Positions 17,797 to 25,714 of a stretch of DNA of 64,000 bases are shown here, one piece after another. Under the pieces are notes generated by a model. That model saw only the letters and a list, made by a program, of their open reading frames with translations. It was not told the DNA's origin and did not search any database. Source of the DNA: Bradyrhizobium sp. RD5-C2 (GTDB lineage: Bacteria > Pseudomonadota > Alphaproteobacteria > Rhizobiales > Xanthobacteraceae); assembly GCF_019972155.1 (NCBI RefSeq), contig NZ_BOVL01000019.1:103466-167465 (forward strand), written 5' to 3'. Each line of letters starts with the position of its first letter. The first letter of the stretch is position 1. A program made the translations under genes and the position numbers.

Positions 17797-18147
17797 CTAG
17801 TAGCCGGCGGCGGCGAGCGCCACGACGGCACTCATGGCCATCCAACCGAAATGCCGGCCACGCGTCGCGACCGCATTGGCGAGCGCGGCGCTGCCGAACA
17901 CGATGGCGAGCGTTGCCACGATCCAGTGCCGCGCGGCATCGGAGGCCATCGCGGGCGCAGCGACGAGCAGCACGCCGCCGCCGATCCAGGCGACGGTGCC
18001 GGCCTGATAGACCAGACGAAGCAAAAGGCGCAGCCGCGGCGGTTCGACGGTGGCGCGCGCGAATATTTTGGTCTCGCCGAGCACGCCATGAATCAGGCTG
18101 ACCAGGATGGCGATGAGTCCGGCGCCTTGCAGCAGAAGATCACGCAT
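17797..18147 (-). CDS. Small four-helix membrane protein, first gene of TetR-linked operon
   Basis: 116 residues with four predicted membrane helices (about 8-25, 44-64, 75-93, 98-115) and short polar loops. No catalytic motif is visible and I do not recognise a named family. It is the first gene of the operon running to 15713 and its start lies 10 bp from a 20-bp palindrome that probably binds the divergent TetR regulator. A role in transport or membrane stress linked to the CoA-ester enzymes is possible but unproven. Confidence 0.75.
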   Translation of the reverse strand: MRDLLLQGAGLIAILVSLIHGVLGETKIFARATVEPPRLRLLLRLVYQAGTVAWIGGGVLLVAAPAMASDAARHWIVATLAIVFGSAALANAVATRGRHFGWMAMSAVVALAAAGY

Positions 18148-18156
18148 CGCATTGTC

Positions 18157-18176
18157 TCCATACAGTACTGTATGGA
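18157..18176. promoter_or_regulatory. Perfect 20-bp palindrome, probable TetR operator 1
   Basis: TCCATACAGTACTGTATGGA is self-complementary over all 20 positions. It overlaps the expected transcription start of the minus-strand operon, whose -10 is at 18176-18181. It shares ATACA-N-T-N-N-TGTATGG with the second site at 18204-18219. Position and symmetry fit a dimeric TetR repressor. Confidence 0.75.
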
Positions 18177-18204
18177 TAGGACACCAGTCGCTGGCGCCTG
18201 TCAA
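18176..18204 (-). promoter_or_regulatory. Putative sigma-70 promoter of the four-gene operon
   Basis: On the minus strand TTGACA (18204-18199) and TCCTAT (18181-18176) are separated by 17 bp. The -35 is consensus; the -10 matches 3 of 6. Both hexamers touch the two palindromes, so repressor binding would block the promoter. Confidence 0.5.
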
Positions 18205-18219
18205 TACACTTGTGTATGG
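18204..18219. promoter_or_regulatory. Imperfect palindrome, probable TetR operator 2
   Basis: ATACAC and GTGTAT arms flank a TT centre (18204-18217) and are followed by GG, as in operator 1. It abuts the minus-strand -35 hexamer and lies 24 bp upstream of the tetR start codon, so it can serve both directions. Confidence 0.65.
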
Positions 18220-18240
18220 TCGGGACGTGGACGGTGAATC

Positions 18241-18777
18241 ATGACGGAACAGCTCTCGGTCAAGGACTGGCTCGATCAGGGCCTGAAGACGCTGGCGAAG
18301 CACGGCTTCACGGCGCTCAAGGCCGAGCCGCTGGCCAAGGCCATGGGGGTCTCGCGCGGCAGCTTCTACTGGCATTTCGCCGACATCGGCGCCTACCGCA
18401 CCGCGATCCTCAACCATTGGCGCGAGGTTGCCGCCGAGCAGGTGATCGCCGAACTCGAGACCATTCCGGAAGGCGGCGACGCGCTGGCGCTGCTGCTGCG
18501 CCGGACCTTCTCGGCGCGGCTGGCACTGGAACGCGCGGTGCGCAGCTGGGCCACCGGGTATGCCGCGGCGCGCGCCGCCGTGCTCGAGGTCGACCAGCGC
18601 CGGATCGGCTATATCGAAACCCTGCTCCGGCATGCCGGATTCCCCGACGACGTGGCGCGGGGCCGGGCGCAGATCTTCTATTGGGCGTTCATCGGCTACG
18701 CGCTGTCCGAACAAACGCTGCCGAAGCCGCGTCAGCAGGCCGCAATCGACGAGCTGTTGCGGATGGCCAAGCGCTGA
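18241..18777 (+). CDS. TetR/AcrR family transcriptional regulator
   Basis: 178 residues. The N-terminal helix-turn-helix (about 8-55) contains LAKAMGVSRGSFYWHFADIGAYRTAIL, the typical TetR recognition helix. The C-terminal helical ligand-binding domain follows (RSWATGYAAARAAVLEVDQRRIGY). It is divergent from a four-gene operon encoding a membrane protein, hydratase, thioesterase and NAD(P)-binding protein, and two matching palindromes lie in the 93-bp gap. It most likely represses both that operon and itself, with a CoA ester or related acid as inducer (inference). Confidence 0.9.
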   Translation: MTEQLSVKDWLDQGLKTLAKHGFTALKAEPLAKAMGVSRGSFYWHFADIGAYRTAILNHWREVAAEQVIAELETIPEGGDALALLLRRTFSARLALERAVRSWATGYAAARAAVLEVDQRRIGYIETLLRHAGFPDDVARGRAQIFYWAFIGYALSEQTLPKPRQQAAIDELLRMAKR

Positions 18778-18822
18778 CAGCTGACACGAGAGTGTGCTAC
18801 ACGACGGCCAGTTTGTTCTGGC

Positions 18823-18866
18823 GCGTTTTCTTCACGCGAACCGGTACCCACTTCGCTCGAAAACGC
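18823..18866. repeat. Dispersed 44-bp palindromic repeat
   Basis: GCGTTTTCTTCACGCG at the left and CTTCGCTCGAAAACGC at the right form a hairpin with ACCGGTACCC in the middle. I recognise this element as very common between genes in Bradyrhizobium genomes. It lies just upstream of the Trm112-like gene. Confidence 0.8.
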
Positions 18867-18883
18867 TGCAGCCGGAGACCGCA

Positions 18884-19081
18884 ATGAGTTCCACGACCGA
18901 CCACCTCGACAGCACCGCCGACCCAAAGCTGCTCGAAATCCTGGTGTGCCCGATCACCAAGGGACCGCTGGAATTCGACGCCGCGCGGCAGGAGCTGATC
19001 TCGCGCTCCGCGAAACTTGCCTATCCGATCCGCGACGGCATCCCGATCATGTTGCCGGAAGAGGCGCGCAAGATAGATTGA
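18884..19081 (+). CDS. Trm112 family protein (YcaR-like)
   Basis: 65 residues from the ATG at 18884, with CGGAGA upstream. The core LLEILVCPITKGPLEFD and LAYPIRDGIPIMLPEEAR is the Trm112/DUF343 signature. Eukaryotic Trm112 activates methyltransferases; bacterial members are uncharacterised. Only one cysteine of the usual zinc set is present, normal for this bacterial group. The stop overlaps the next gene start as TGATG, implying translational coupling. Confidence 0.9.
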   Translation: MSSTTDHLDSTADPKLLEILVCPITKGPLEFDAARQELISRSAKLAYPIRDGIPIMLPEEARKID

Positions 19082-19995
19082 TGCGCGCCCTCGTCACATG
19101 GCTGTTGCTGCTCGTCTCCGTGGCGAGCGCGGCGGCCGACGAGAGCAGGCTGCGCATCGGCGCGATCGACGCGGTGCTGACGGTGCCGCCGGACGTGGCA
19201 AAACCGCCGGTGGCGCTGCTGATCGCCGGCTCCGGCTCGACCGACCATGACGGCAACGGGCCGCAGCTCAAGCCGGCGACATTGAAAAAACTCTCCGAGC
19301 AGCTGGTCGCACGCGGCATCGCGACGCTGCGCTACGACAAGCGCGGCGCCGGCGAATGGAAGAAGGAGTTCGGCCGTCCGGAGGACTTTCGCTTCAAGGA
19401 CTATGTCGGCGACGCGGCGGCGCTGATCGACTATCTGCGCGGCAGCGGCAGGTTCGCGCATGTTGCGGTGGTCGGGCACAGCGAGGGTGGCCTGGTCGCA
19501 ATCCTCGCCGCCCAGCGCGTGCCGATCGACCGGCTGGTGCTGCTCACGACGGCGGCGCGCAAGCAGGGCGCCGTGTTGAAGGCGCAGCTCGAAAAGCAGC
19601 TGCCGCCGGACAAATTCGCGCCGATCGGAAAGGCCATCGACGACATCATGGCCGGACAAATCGTCGATCCGCCGCCGGCGGGGCTGGCGATAGCGCCTGC
19701 GATGCAACCCGCCATCGCATCGGCCTTTACCGAGGATCCGGTCGATCCGATGAAAAAGATCACCGGGCCTGTCCTGATCGTCGCGGGCGGCCGCGACCAT
19801 CAGCTGGCGCGGCTCGACTACCTCGCGCTCACCACCGCCGACGTCGCGGCCAAATCATTGTGGCTGCCGGATATGAATCACCTGCTGGTCGACGTCACCG
19901 ACGCGGCGGACGACATGGCAAGCTACAATGAACCGGAGCGGCCGCTCGACCCCGACCTGATCGACGCGGTGGCGGGCTTCATTTCGCAGAAATGA
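19081..19995 (+). CDS. Secreted alpha/beta hydrolase
   Basis: 304 residues from an ATG at 19081 that overlaps the Trm112 stop. A signal peptide (MRALVTWLLLLVSVASAAAD) is followed by an alpha/beta hydrolase fold. The oxyanion segment is LIAGSGSTDHDGNGP, the nucleophile elbow VGHSEGG carries the catalytic Ser at about 137, and the late Asp/His are expected in GGRDHQLA and DMNHLLVDV. The family includes periplasmic esterases and peptidases. The substrate is unknown. Confidence 0.85.
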   Translation: MRALVTWLLLLVSVASAAADESRLRIGAIDAVLTVPPDVAKPPVALLIAGSGSTDHDGNGPQLKPATLKKLSEQLVARGIATLRYDKRGAGEWKKEFGRPEDFRFKDYVGDAAALIDYLRGSGRFAHVAVVGHSEGGLVAILAAQRVPIDRLVLLTTAARKQGAVLKAQLEKQLPPDKFAPIGKAIDDIMAGQIVDPPPAGLAIAPAMQPAIASAFTEDPVDPMKKITGPVLIVAGGRDHQLARLDYLALTTADVAAKSLWLPDMNHLLVDVTDAADDMASYNEPERPLDPDLIDAVAGFISQK

Positions 19996-20020
19996 TCGGA
20001 TGCGCGGCAAAGCCGTAGCC

Positions 20021-21241
20021 CTACAGCGCCTCGCCCTTCAGCAGCCGCGGTACCTCGCCTGACAATCCCGCCGCCTGGCGGATGAACATGCTCTTCAGTG
20101 GCGGCGCGCGATCGACGAGGCCCAAGCCGATATCGCGCACGGTGCGCAGCAGCGTCGATTCGTTGGAGAACAGGAAGTTCAGCGAGTTGGTGGCAACCCC
20201 CATCGCCATCGTGTCGAAGCGCCGCCAGCGCTGATAGCGCTCGAGCACGTCGGCCTGTCCGAGATCCATGCCGAGCCGCGCCGCATCGACCACGACCTCG
20301 GCCAGGGCCGCGACATCCTTCAGGCCCATGTTGAGCCCCTGTCCCGCGATCGGATGGATCACATGCGCGGCGTCGCCGATCAACGCCAGCCGTTCGGCGA
20401 TGAAGGAGCGTGCGACGAAATAGCCGAGCGGGAACGCGCGCGGCTTGTCGAGCGCCTTGATCTCACCGAGGTGCAAGCCGAACCGCTGCTCGAGCTCGGC
20501 GTGGAATTCCGCCTCGCTCAGCGCCGTGATGCGCGCGGCCTCTTTGCGCGTCTCGGTCCATACCAGCGACGAGCGATTGCCGGTCAGCGGCAGGATCGCG
20601 AACGGACCCGCGGGCAGGAAATGCTCCTCGGCGCGGCCGTGATGTTCGCGCTCGTGCCCGACGGTGACGACGATGCCGGATTGGTCATAATCCCAGCCGT
20701 GGGTCGCGATCCCGGCGCGCTCGCGCAGCTTGGATCGCGCGCCGTCGGCGGCGACCAGCAGGCTCGCATCGATCTCGGTGCCGTCGGCCAATCGGACGCT
20801 GACGCCGTCGGGCCGCGAGTCGAAGCTCGACACCGCGGTGGCACGCAGCTCGACGCCCTCGGCCTCGGCGCGGGTCGCCAGCGCATCGATCAAATAGCGG
20901 TTCTCGACCATGTGGGCGAACGGCTCGCCGGGCTCGACATTGCCGGCGAAGGTCAGGAACACCGGACGCGTCGCGTCCTCCAGCTTGGAATCGGTCACGA
21001 CCATGTCGGTGATCGGCTGCGCCGTCGGCGCCACCTGCCCCCAGACGCCCAGCGTCTCGAACAGCCGTCGGCAGGCCGCCACGATCGCGGTCGCGCGCGG
21101 ATCGCGGCTCGGGCGCTGGCTCAGCGCCGGATCGGCCACGATCACCGGAATGTCCGGCCCCAGCCCCTGGCGCAACGCCACGGCCAGCGCCAACCCCGCA
21201 AAAGCGCCCCCGCAGATGACAATACTTCGCTGTGCCGGCAT
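20021..21241 (-). CDS. UbiH/UbiF/Coq6 family FAD-dependent monooxygenase
   Basis: 406 residues. The FAD dinucleotide motif is GGAFAGLALA near residues 11-20, the DG motif is AADGARSKLR at about 163-172, and the C-terminal flavin motif is LIGDAAHVIHPIAGQGLNMG at about 288-307, the ubiquinone-hydroxylase signature. The enzyme hydroxylates the ubiquinone ring in the membrane-bound Coq pathway. Which ring position (UbiH, UbiF or UbiL type) cannot be told. The gene is convergent with the hydrolase and divergent from tesB. Confidence 0.88.
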   Translation of the reverse strand: MPAQRSIVICGGAFAGLALAVALRQGLGPDIPVIVADPALSQRPSRDPRATAIVAACRRLFETLGVWGQVAPTAQPITDMVVTDSKLEDATRPVFLTFAGNVEPGEPFAHMVENRYLIDALATRAEAEGVELRATAVSSFDSRPDGVSVRLADGTEIDASLLVAADGARSKLRERAGIATHGWDYDQSGIVVTVGHEREHHGRAEEHFLPAGPFAILPLTGNRSSLVWTETRKEAARITALSEAEFHAELEQRFGLHLGEIKALDKPRAFPLGYFVARSFIAERLALIGDAAHVIHPIAGQGLNMGLKDVAALAEVVVDAARLGMDLGQADVLERYQRWRRFDTMAMGVATNSLNFLFSNESTLLRTVRDIGLGLVDRAPPLKSMFIRQAAGLSGEVPRLLKGEAL

Positions 21242-21337
21242 GCCGTTCCCTTACGCGCCCTGCGCTCTCAGACTGTGCTTGCTACCTGATAATAGCTGGG
21301 CGAAACAGGGGACAGAAACAAGGCCAAATCCAACGGT

Positions 21338-21440
21338 CGTCATTCCGGGGCACGCGCAGCGTGAACCCGGAATCCATCAAACCGCATGTTCCGTGGCTGA
21401 ATGGATTCCGGGCTCTCGCTTCGCGAGCCCCGGAATGACG
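21338..21440. repeat. REP-type palindromic repeat
   Basis: CGTCATTCCGGGGCACGCGC at the left and a GAGCCCCGGAATGACG right end give a long stem; two internal arms pair GGAATCCAT with ATGGATTCC. It lies between the UbiH-like gene and tesB and ends 18 bp before the tesB start. Confidence 0.75.
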
Positions 21441-21458
21441 AAAGAGAGCGCCCCCCTC

Positions 21459-22322
21459 ATGTCCAAGAGCCTGATCGACCTGTTGTCCATCCTCGATCTC
21501 GAGCAGCTCGAGGTGAATTTGTTCCGCGGCAACAGCCCGAAGACGAGCTGGCAGCGCGTGTTCGGCGGCCAGGTGATCGGCCAGGCGATGGTCGCGGCCT
21601 GCCGCACCGTCGAGGGCCGCCTGCCGCACTCGATTCATTGCTATTTCATCCTGCCGGGCGATCCGCAGATCCCGATCATCTACCAGGTCGAGCGGCTGCG
21701 CGACGGCAAGAGCTACACCACCCGCCGCGTCACCGCGATCCAGCACGGCAACGCGATCTTCTCCATCATGGTCTCGTTCCACGCCGAGGAAGAGAGCAAC
21801 TTCAATCATCAGGAGAAGATGCCCGACGTGCCGCCGCCGGAGAAGCTGACCGCGGAGGAAGTGTCGAAGCAGCCGATGTTCAAGGAGATGCCGGAGTTCA
21901 TCCGCCGCTACTATGAGAGCGACCGCCCGATCGAGCTGCGCCCGGTCGAGCTCGGCCGCTATTTCGGCCAGCAGATCGAGGACGGCCGCATCCATGTCTG
22001 GATCCGCACCGCGGCGAAATTGCCCGACGATCCGGCGCTGCATCTGTGCGCGCTCGCCTATGCGTCGGACTTCTCGCTGCTCGACGCCGTCATGGCGCGC
22101 TACGGCCGCACGCTGTTCGACCGGCGCATGATGCCGGCGAGCCTCGATCACGCGATGTGGTTTCACCGCCCGTTCCGCGCCGACGAATGGCTGCTCTACG
22201 CGCAGGATTCGCCGAGCGCGCAGTCGGGCCGCGGTCTGACCCGCGGCCAGATCTTCAAGCCCGACGGCACGCTGGTGGCGTCCGTCGCGCAGGAAGGTTC
22301 GGTGCGCGAACGCAAGGCGTAA
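21459..22322 (+). CDS. tesB: Acyl-CoA thioesterase II (TesB)
   Basis: 287 residues, the normal TesB length, with a double hotdog fold. The first hotdog opens LLSILDLEQLEVNLFRGN and includes SWQRVFGGQVIGQAMVAA; the second includes LHLCALAYASDFSLLDAVMARYG and ends SVAQEGSVRERKA. The Asp, Thr/Ser and Gln triad of TesB is consistent with D in YASDF, the downstream Ser and Q in GGQ and AQEG. It cleaves medium- and long-chain acyl-CoA in the cytoplasm. The start is the ATG at 21459; the frame is open upstream through the repeat. Confidence 0.93.
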   Translation: MSKSLIDLLSILDLEQLEVNLFRGNSPKTSWQRVFGGQVIGQAMVAACRTVEGRLPHSIHCYFILPGDPQIPIIYQVERLRDGKSYTTRRVTAIQHGNAIFSIMVSFHAEEESNFNHQEKMPDVPPPEKLTAEEVSKQPMFKEMPEFIRRYYESDRPIELRPVELGRYFGQQIEDGRIHVWIRTAAKLPDDPALHLCALAYASDFSLLDAVMARYGRTLFDRRMMPASLDHAMWFHRPFRADEWLLYAQDSPSAQSGRGLTRGQIFKPDGTLVASVAQEGSVRERKA

Positions 22323-22336
22323 TCGCTTTAGCGCAC

Positions 22337-23227
22337 TCAGGCGTTGGCGTAGGCGCCGCGCTCGGTCAGCGCGAATTGCGAGATGAACCAGTTGGCGTAC
22401 CAGCGCAGCACCCACGGAATCGGGATCAGGAAGGCGCAGGCGACCGAGAACACGATGGTTCGCCACAACACCTCGAGCCCGGATGCGTTGAAGGTGACCT
22501 CGCGGCGCGTGCCTTCGACGTTGCGGCAGATCCAGCGCAACCACGCCGTCATCACCCAGGCCCAGCCGATGATGGTGACGGCCGAGATCACCATCAGCAC
22601 GTACCAGCCGACATAAACCGCCGGACTGCCGTTGAACGAGATCGGCAGCTCCTGGCCGCTCGAGCTGAGACGGCTGAAGATCCAGCGAACGATCATCCAG
22701 CTCAGGAAGCCCTGCAGCAGCAGCGAGAGCAGCGTGACGATGTTGCTGTTGGCCGCTCCCGCATAGGTCAGCAGACCGAGCACGATGAAGACGTACCAGA
22801 TGTCGAGCGGCTGCCCGGTGAAGCCGAGATGCGGCCGGCCCGGCACGCGGATATAGGGGATCGCAAAACGATACAGGCCGGTCGCGGTCCACGGCGCGGG
22901 GATGACGAAAATCTGGCCGATGAACATCAGCAAGCTGCGTCCGAACAGGCCCCAGATCGGGAAGTCGGCCGACAGCGCGCCGCCGCTATAGGTTGCCGAT
23001 GCGGCCACCGGCGGCGGTCCGCCGGCCTGCGGGAACGCCGGCGGCGCGCCCGCACTCGGAACAAGGCCTGGAATCTCACCGGCCTTCTGCCAGCCGGCCA
23101 TGCCCTCGGTCCACACCAGGGTATCGGCGCCCACCATGCCACGGGTGATCAGGTCGCGGAGCTGAGCTTCAGGCAGGGGGCCCTTTTGCTGGCCTTCGGA
23201 TGCATAAAACCAGTTTCGATTCGACAT
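22337..23227 (-). CDS. GYF_2 (DUF4339) and DUF898-type membrane protein
   Basis: 296 residues from the ATG at 23227. The N-terminal GYF_2 domain (about 3-50) has NWFYASEGQQKGPL...LVWTEGMAGWQKAGEI, a proline-peptide binding fold. A short Pro/Ala linker leads to about six membrane helices resembling the YjgN/DUF898 family (RFAIPYIRVPG, LRWICRNVEGTRREV). The function is unknown. A cytoplasmic protein-binding head on a membrane body suggests a scaffold role (inference). It is convergent with tesB and divergent from glnK. Confidence 0.8.
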   Translation of the reverse strand: MSNRNWFYASEGQQKGPLPEAQLRDLITRGMVGADTLVWTEGMAGWQKAGEIPGLVPSAGAPPAFPQAGGPPPVAASATYSGGALSADFPIWGLFGRSLLMFIGQIFVIPAPWTATGLYRFAIPYIRVPGRPHLGFTGQPLDIWYVFIVLGLLTYAGAANSNIVTLLSLLLQGFLSWMIVRWIFSRLSSSGQELPISFNGSPAVYVGWYVLMVISAVTIIGWAWVMTAWLRWICRNVEGTRREVTFNASGLEVLWRTIVFSVACAFLIPIPWVLRWYANWFISQFALTERGAYANA

Positions 23228-23425
23228 TTTCTTGTTCCTCGGGGCGCGGGTGCACGCGCTGTGGCGAGAATGAGCCAGCGGGGACGCTGGCCAGGGCGGG
23301 AAAGCCATATTCTGGCCGACGGTTGTCGTCCCGTACAGTGACGGAGTTCACGCGGTGCGCACGTTTTCCCCTTCAACCTGCAACTTTTTTGTGCCATTTG
23401 CCCAGAAAGCTGCCAGATTTGGTGG

Positions 23426-23469
23426 CGGCAAGTTGCCGCTCCAGAGACGGCAATTTGCCGCTCTGGGGA
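23426..23469. promoter_or_regulatory. Tandem 22-bp palindromic repeat upstream of glnK-1
   Basis: Two adjacent 22-bp units (23426-23447, 23448-23469) match at 18 of 22 positions. Each starts with the palindrome CGGCAANTTGCCG and continues GCTC. Centres are exactly 22 bp apart, two helical turns. The second unit with flanks also forms a longer hairpin (CCAGAG at 23441-23446 with CTCTGG at 23461-23466). It ends 41 bp before the glnK-1 start. It may be an operator pair or, if transcribed, RNA hairpins. Confidence 0.65.
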
Positions 23470-23510
23470 CGGGCGCACACGGAAAACCTCAAGGGAATGA
23501 AGGCCTGACC

Positions 23511-23849
23511 ATGAAACTCGTCGTCGCGATCATCAAACCGTTCAAGCTCGATGAGGTACGCCAGGCCCTGACCGCGATCGGCGTTCACGGCATGACGGTG
23601 ACCGAGGTGAAGGGCTATGGCCGCCAGAAGGGCCACACCGAGATCTATCGCGGCGCCGAGTACGTCGTGAATTTCCTGCCCAAGCTTAGGATCGAGATCG
23701 CCGTCGACACCGAGCTCGCCGAAAAGGCGGTCAGCGTCATCACCGAGCACGCCCGCACCGGCCAGATCGGCGACGGCAAGATCTTCGTCACGCCGATCGA
23801 CCACGCGCTGCGCATCCGCACCGGCGAGACCGACAACGACGCGCTCTGA
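23511..23849 (+). CDS. glnK: Nitrogen regulatory P-II protein GlnK (copy 1)
   Basis: 112 residues, the standard PII length. The T-loop includes KGYGRQKGHTEIYRGAEY with the uridylylation site Tyr51; the B-loop TGQIGDGKIFV is present and binds ATP/2-oxoglutarate. PII trimers sense ATP, ADP and 2-oxoglutarate and block AmtB when nitrogen is plentiful. amtB follows 84 bp downstream, so they form a typical glnK-amtB operon. No convincing sigma-54 promoter was found upstream, unlike the second copy; instead there is a tandem palindrome. Confidence 0.96.
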   Translation: MKLVVAIIKPFKLDEVRQALTAIGVHGMTVTEVKGYGRQKGHTEIYRGAEYVVNFLPKLRIEIAVDTELAEKAVSVITEHARTGQIGDGKIFVTPIDHALRIRTGETDNDAL

Positions 23850-23933
23850 GTCTCAATCGACACCACCGCCGCCAGCGACGCCGGCACACGCCAAAAACCA
23901 CGTAAAGAAACCACGACACGCCGGGGAATGATG

Positions 23934-25250
23934 ATGGGGGCACGAGCTCTTCGTGCAGCGATATCAGCTGCGCCGATCACTGCTGCAATGCTGCTCTCGT
24001 GGGGCACGCCGGCGTCAGCGCAAGACTCTAGCGCCTCCGGCATCAACCCCGCCGACACCGCCTGGATGATCGTCGCCACCGCGCTGGTGCTGATGATGAC
24101 GATCCCGGGGCTTGCGCTGTTCTACTCCGGCATGGTGCGCAAGAAGAACGTGCTGGCGACGATGGCGCAGAGCCTCACGGCCGTTGCGATCATTTCGATC
24201 CTCTGGGTCGTCTTCGGTTATTCGCTGACCTTCGTCGGCAACGGTCCATGGCTCGGCTCGCTCGATAGCTGGTTCCTGGCCGGCATCACGATGGACAGCG
24301 TCAATCCGGCGGCAAAGACCATCCCGGAAGCGCTGTTCATGCTGTACCAGATGACGTTTGCGATCATCACGGTGGCGCTGGTTGCCGGCTCGGTCGCCGA
24401 CCGCATGCGGTTCTCCGCCTATGTGCTGTTCTCGATCGGCTGGTTCATCTTCGCTTATGTGCCGCTGGCGCATTGGGTGTGGGGCGGCGGCTTCCTCGCC
24501 TCGATGGGCGTGATGGATTTCGCCGGCGGCCTCGTCGTGCATCTGTCCGCCGGCATCAGCGGCCTGGTCGCGGCCAAGGTGATGGGCAACCGGCACGGCT
24601 ACGGCCATGACAATCTGTCGCCGTTCGACCTCTCGCTCGCCGTGGTCGGCACCGGCCTGCTCTGGGTCGGCTGGTTCGGCTTCAACGGCGGCTCGGCGCT
24701 TGCGGCCAACTCGCGCGCGGTGATGGCGATCACCGCCACGCATCTGGCGGCCTGCGCCGGCGCGCTGACCTGGGGCGCGATCGAATGGGCGACGCGCCGC
24801 AAGCCGTCGGTGCTCGGCATGATCTCGGGCGCGGTCGCAGGGCTCGGTACCATCACCCCGGCATCCGGTTTCGTTGCGCCGTGGCACGGCATCATCATCG
24901 GCATCATTGCCGGCCTGGTCTGCTTCTGGGCCTGTACCTGGCTGAAGCATCGCTTCCAGTATGACGACTCGCTCGACGTGTTCGGCGTGCACGGCATCGG
25001 CGGCCTGACCGGCACGCTGCTCGCGGGCGTTTTCGCCACCGCGGCGATCGGCGGAACTTCCGGCCTGCTGGAGGGCAATCCGGGGCAGCTCCTGATCCAG
25101 CTCTACGGCGTCGTGGTCACGCTGGTCTGGTGCGGCGGCGTTACCTTCGTGCTGCTCAAGCTGGTCAGCGCCTTCGTCCCGCTGCGCGTCTCGATGCAGC
25201 AGGAGCTGGAGGGTCTCGACATCTCGCAGCACGGCGAAGCGCTGCAGTAG
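23934..25250 (+). CDS. amtB: Ammonium transporter AmtB (copy 1)
   Basis: About 438 residues from the ATG at 23934, which has GGGGA at proper spacing; ATGs at 23928 and 23931 are also in frame. A signal peptide (ends ASAQ) precedes 11 membrane helices. The twin pore histidines lie in GGLVVHLSAG and DVFGVHGIGG. The C-terminal tail LEGLDISQHGEALQ is the GlnK-responsive element, though it lacks the terminal Tyr seen in copy 2. It conducts ammonium into the cell under control of GlnK. Confidence 0.95.
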   Translation: MGARALRAAISAAPITAAMLLSWGTPASAQDSSASGINPADTAWMIVATALVLMMTIPGLALFYSGMVRKKNVLATMAQSLTAVAIISILWVVFGYSLTFVGNGPWLGSLDSWFLAGITMDSVNPAAKTIPEALFMLYQMTFAIITVALVAGSVADRMRFSAYVLFSIGWFIFAYVPLAHWVWGGGFLASMGVMDFAGGLVVHLSAGISGLVAAKVMGNRHGYGHDNLSPFDLSLAVVGTGLLWVGWFGFNGGSALAANSRAVMAITATHLAACAGALTWGAIEWATRRKPSVLGMISGAVAGLGTITPASGFVAPWHGIIIGIIAGLVCFWACTWLKHRFQYDDSLDVFGVHGIGGLTGTLLAGVFATAAIGGTSGLLEGNPGQLLIQLYGVVVTLVWCGGVTFVLLKLVSAFVPLRVSMQQELEGLDISQHGEALQ

Positions 25251-25371
25251 CAGCCGAGCTCGCATCGCCAGGACGAGATGGGCCCTGAGAGGGCGAATTC
25301 GTAAAACAACCCCATGCAAAGTACCCGAGCGCCGCGACGTCACGCTGCACGGGACAGTTCAGGCTTGCACG

Positions 25372-25395
25372 ACACATAAGTATATGCTTATGTGT
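25372..25395. promoter_or_regulatory. ArsR-type operator overlapping the promoter and start
   Basis: ACACATAAG (25372-25380) and CTTATGTGT (25387-25395) are perfect 9-bp arms around a 6-bp centre. It ends 4 bp before the arsR start codon. TTGCAC (25365-25370) and TTATGT (25388-25393), 17 bp apart, could be the -35 and -10, so bound repressor would cover the promoter. Confidence 0.7.
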
Positions 25396-25399
25396 TGGC

Positions 25400-25714
25400 A
25401 TGGTCGACACCGATATCTTCAAGGCACTAGCCGATCCGACCCGCCGCAGGGTCTTTGAGAAGCTGGCCGGCGGCAGCCTGAACGCCAGCGCCTTGCGCGA
25501 CGGACTTGAGATCAGCCAGCCGGCGATGTCGCAGCATCTGGCGGTGCTGCGCGCGGCAGGACTGGTGCGCGAGCAGCGGCAGGGCCGCTTCGTCAACTAT
25601 GAAGTCGACCCGGACGGGATCGCCAGCATCGGGACCTGGCTCGCGCGCTACCGCGCCTATTGGCCGAAGCGCATCGAAGCGCTCTCCGACCTCTTGAAGG
25701 ACATGGATCAATGA
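25400..25714 (+). CDS. ArsR/SmtB family transcriptional repressor
   Basis: 104 residues, a winged helix. DIFKALADPTRRRVFEKLAGG begins the domain, and ALRDGLEISQPAMSQHLAVLRAAGLVREQRQGRFVNYEV contains the recognition helix and wing. No metal-binding Cys pair is present, so it belongs to the ArsR group that pairs with SRPBCC/AHSA1 proteins rather than to a metal sensor. No ribosome binding site is visible before the ATG, and a promoter ending about 7 bp upstream suggests a leaderless message. It overlaps the SRPBCC gene by ATGA. Confidence 0.9.
   Translation: MVDTDIFKALADPTRRRVFEKLAGGSLNASALRDGLEISQPAMSQHLAVLRAAGLVREQRQGRFVNYEVDPDGIASIGTWLARYRAYWPKRIEALSDLLKDMDQ

Noticed and set aside
23371..23398. 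Sigma-54-like TGGCAC and TTGC on the minus strand upstream of glnK-1
   Set aside because: The spacing between the elements is 7 bp instead of 5, and the direction is away from glnK-1.
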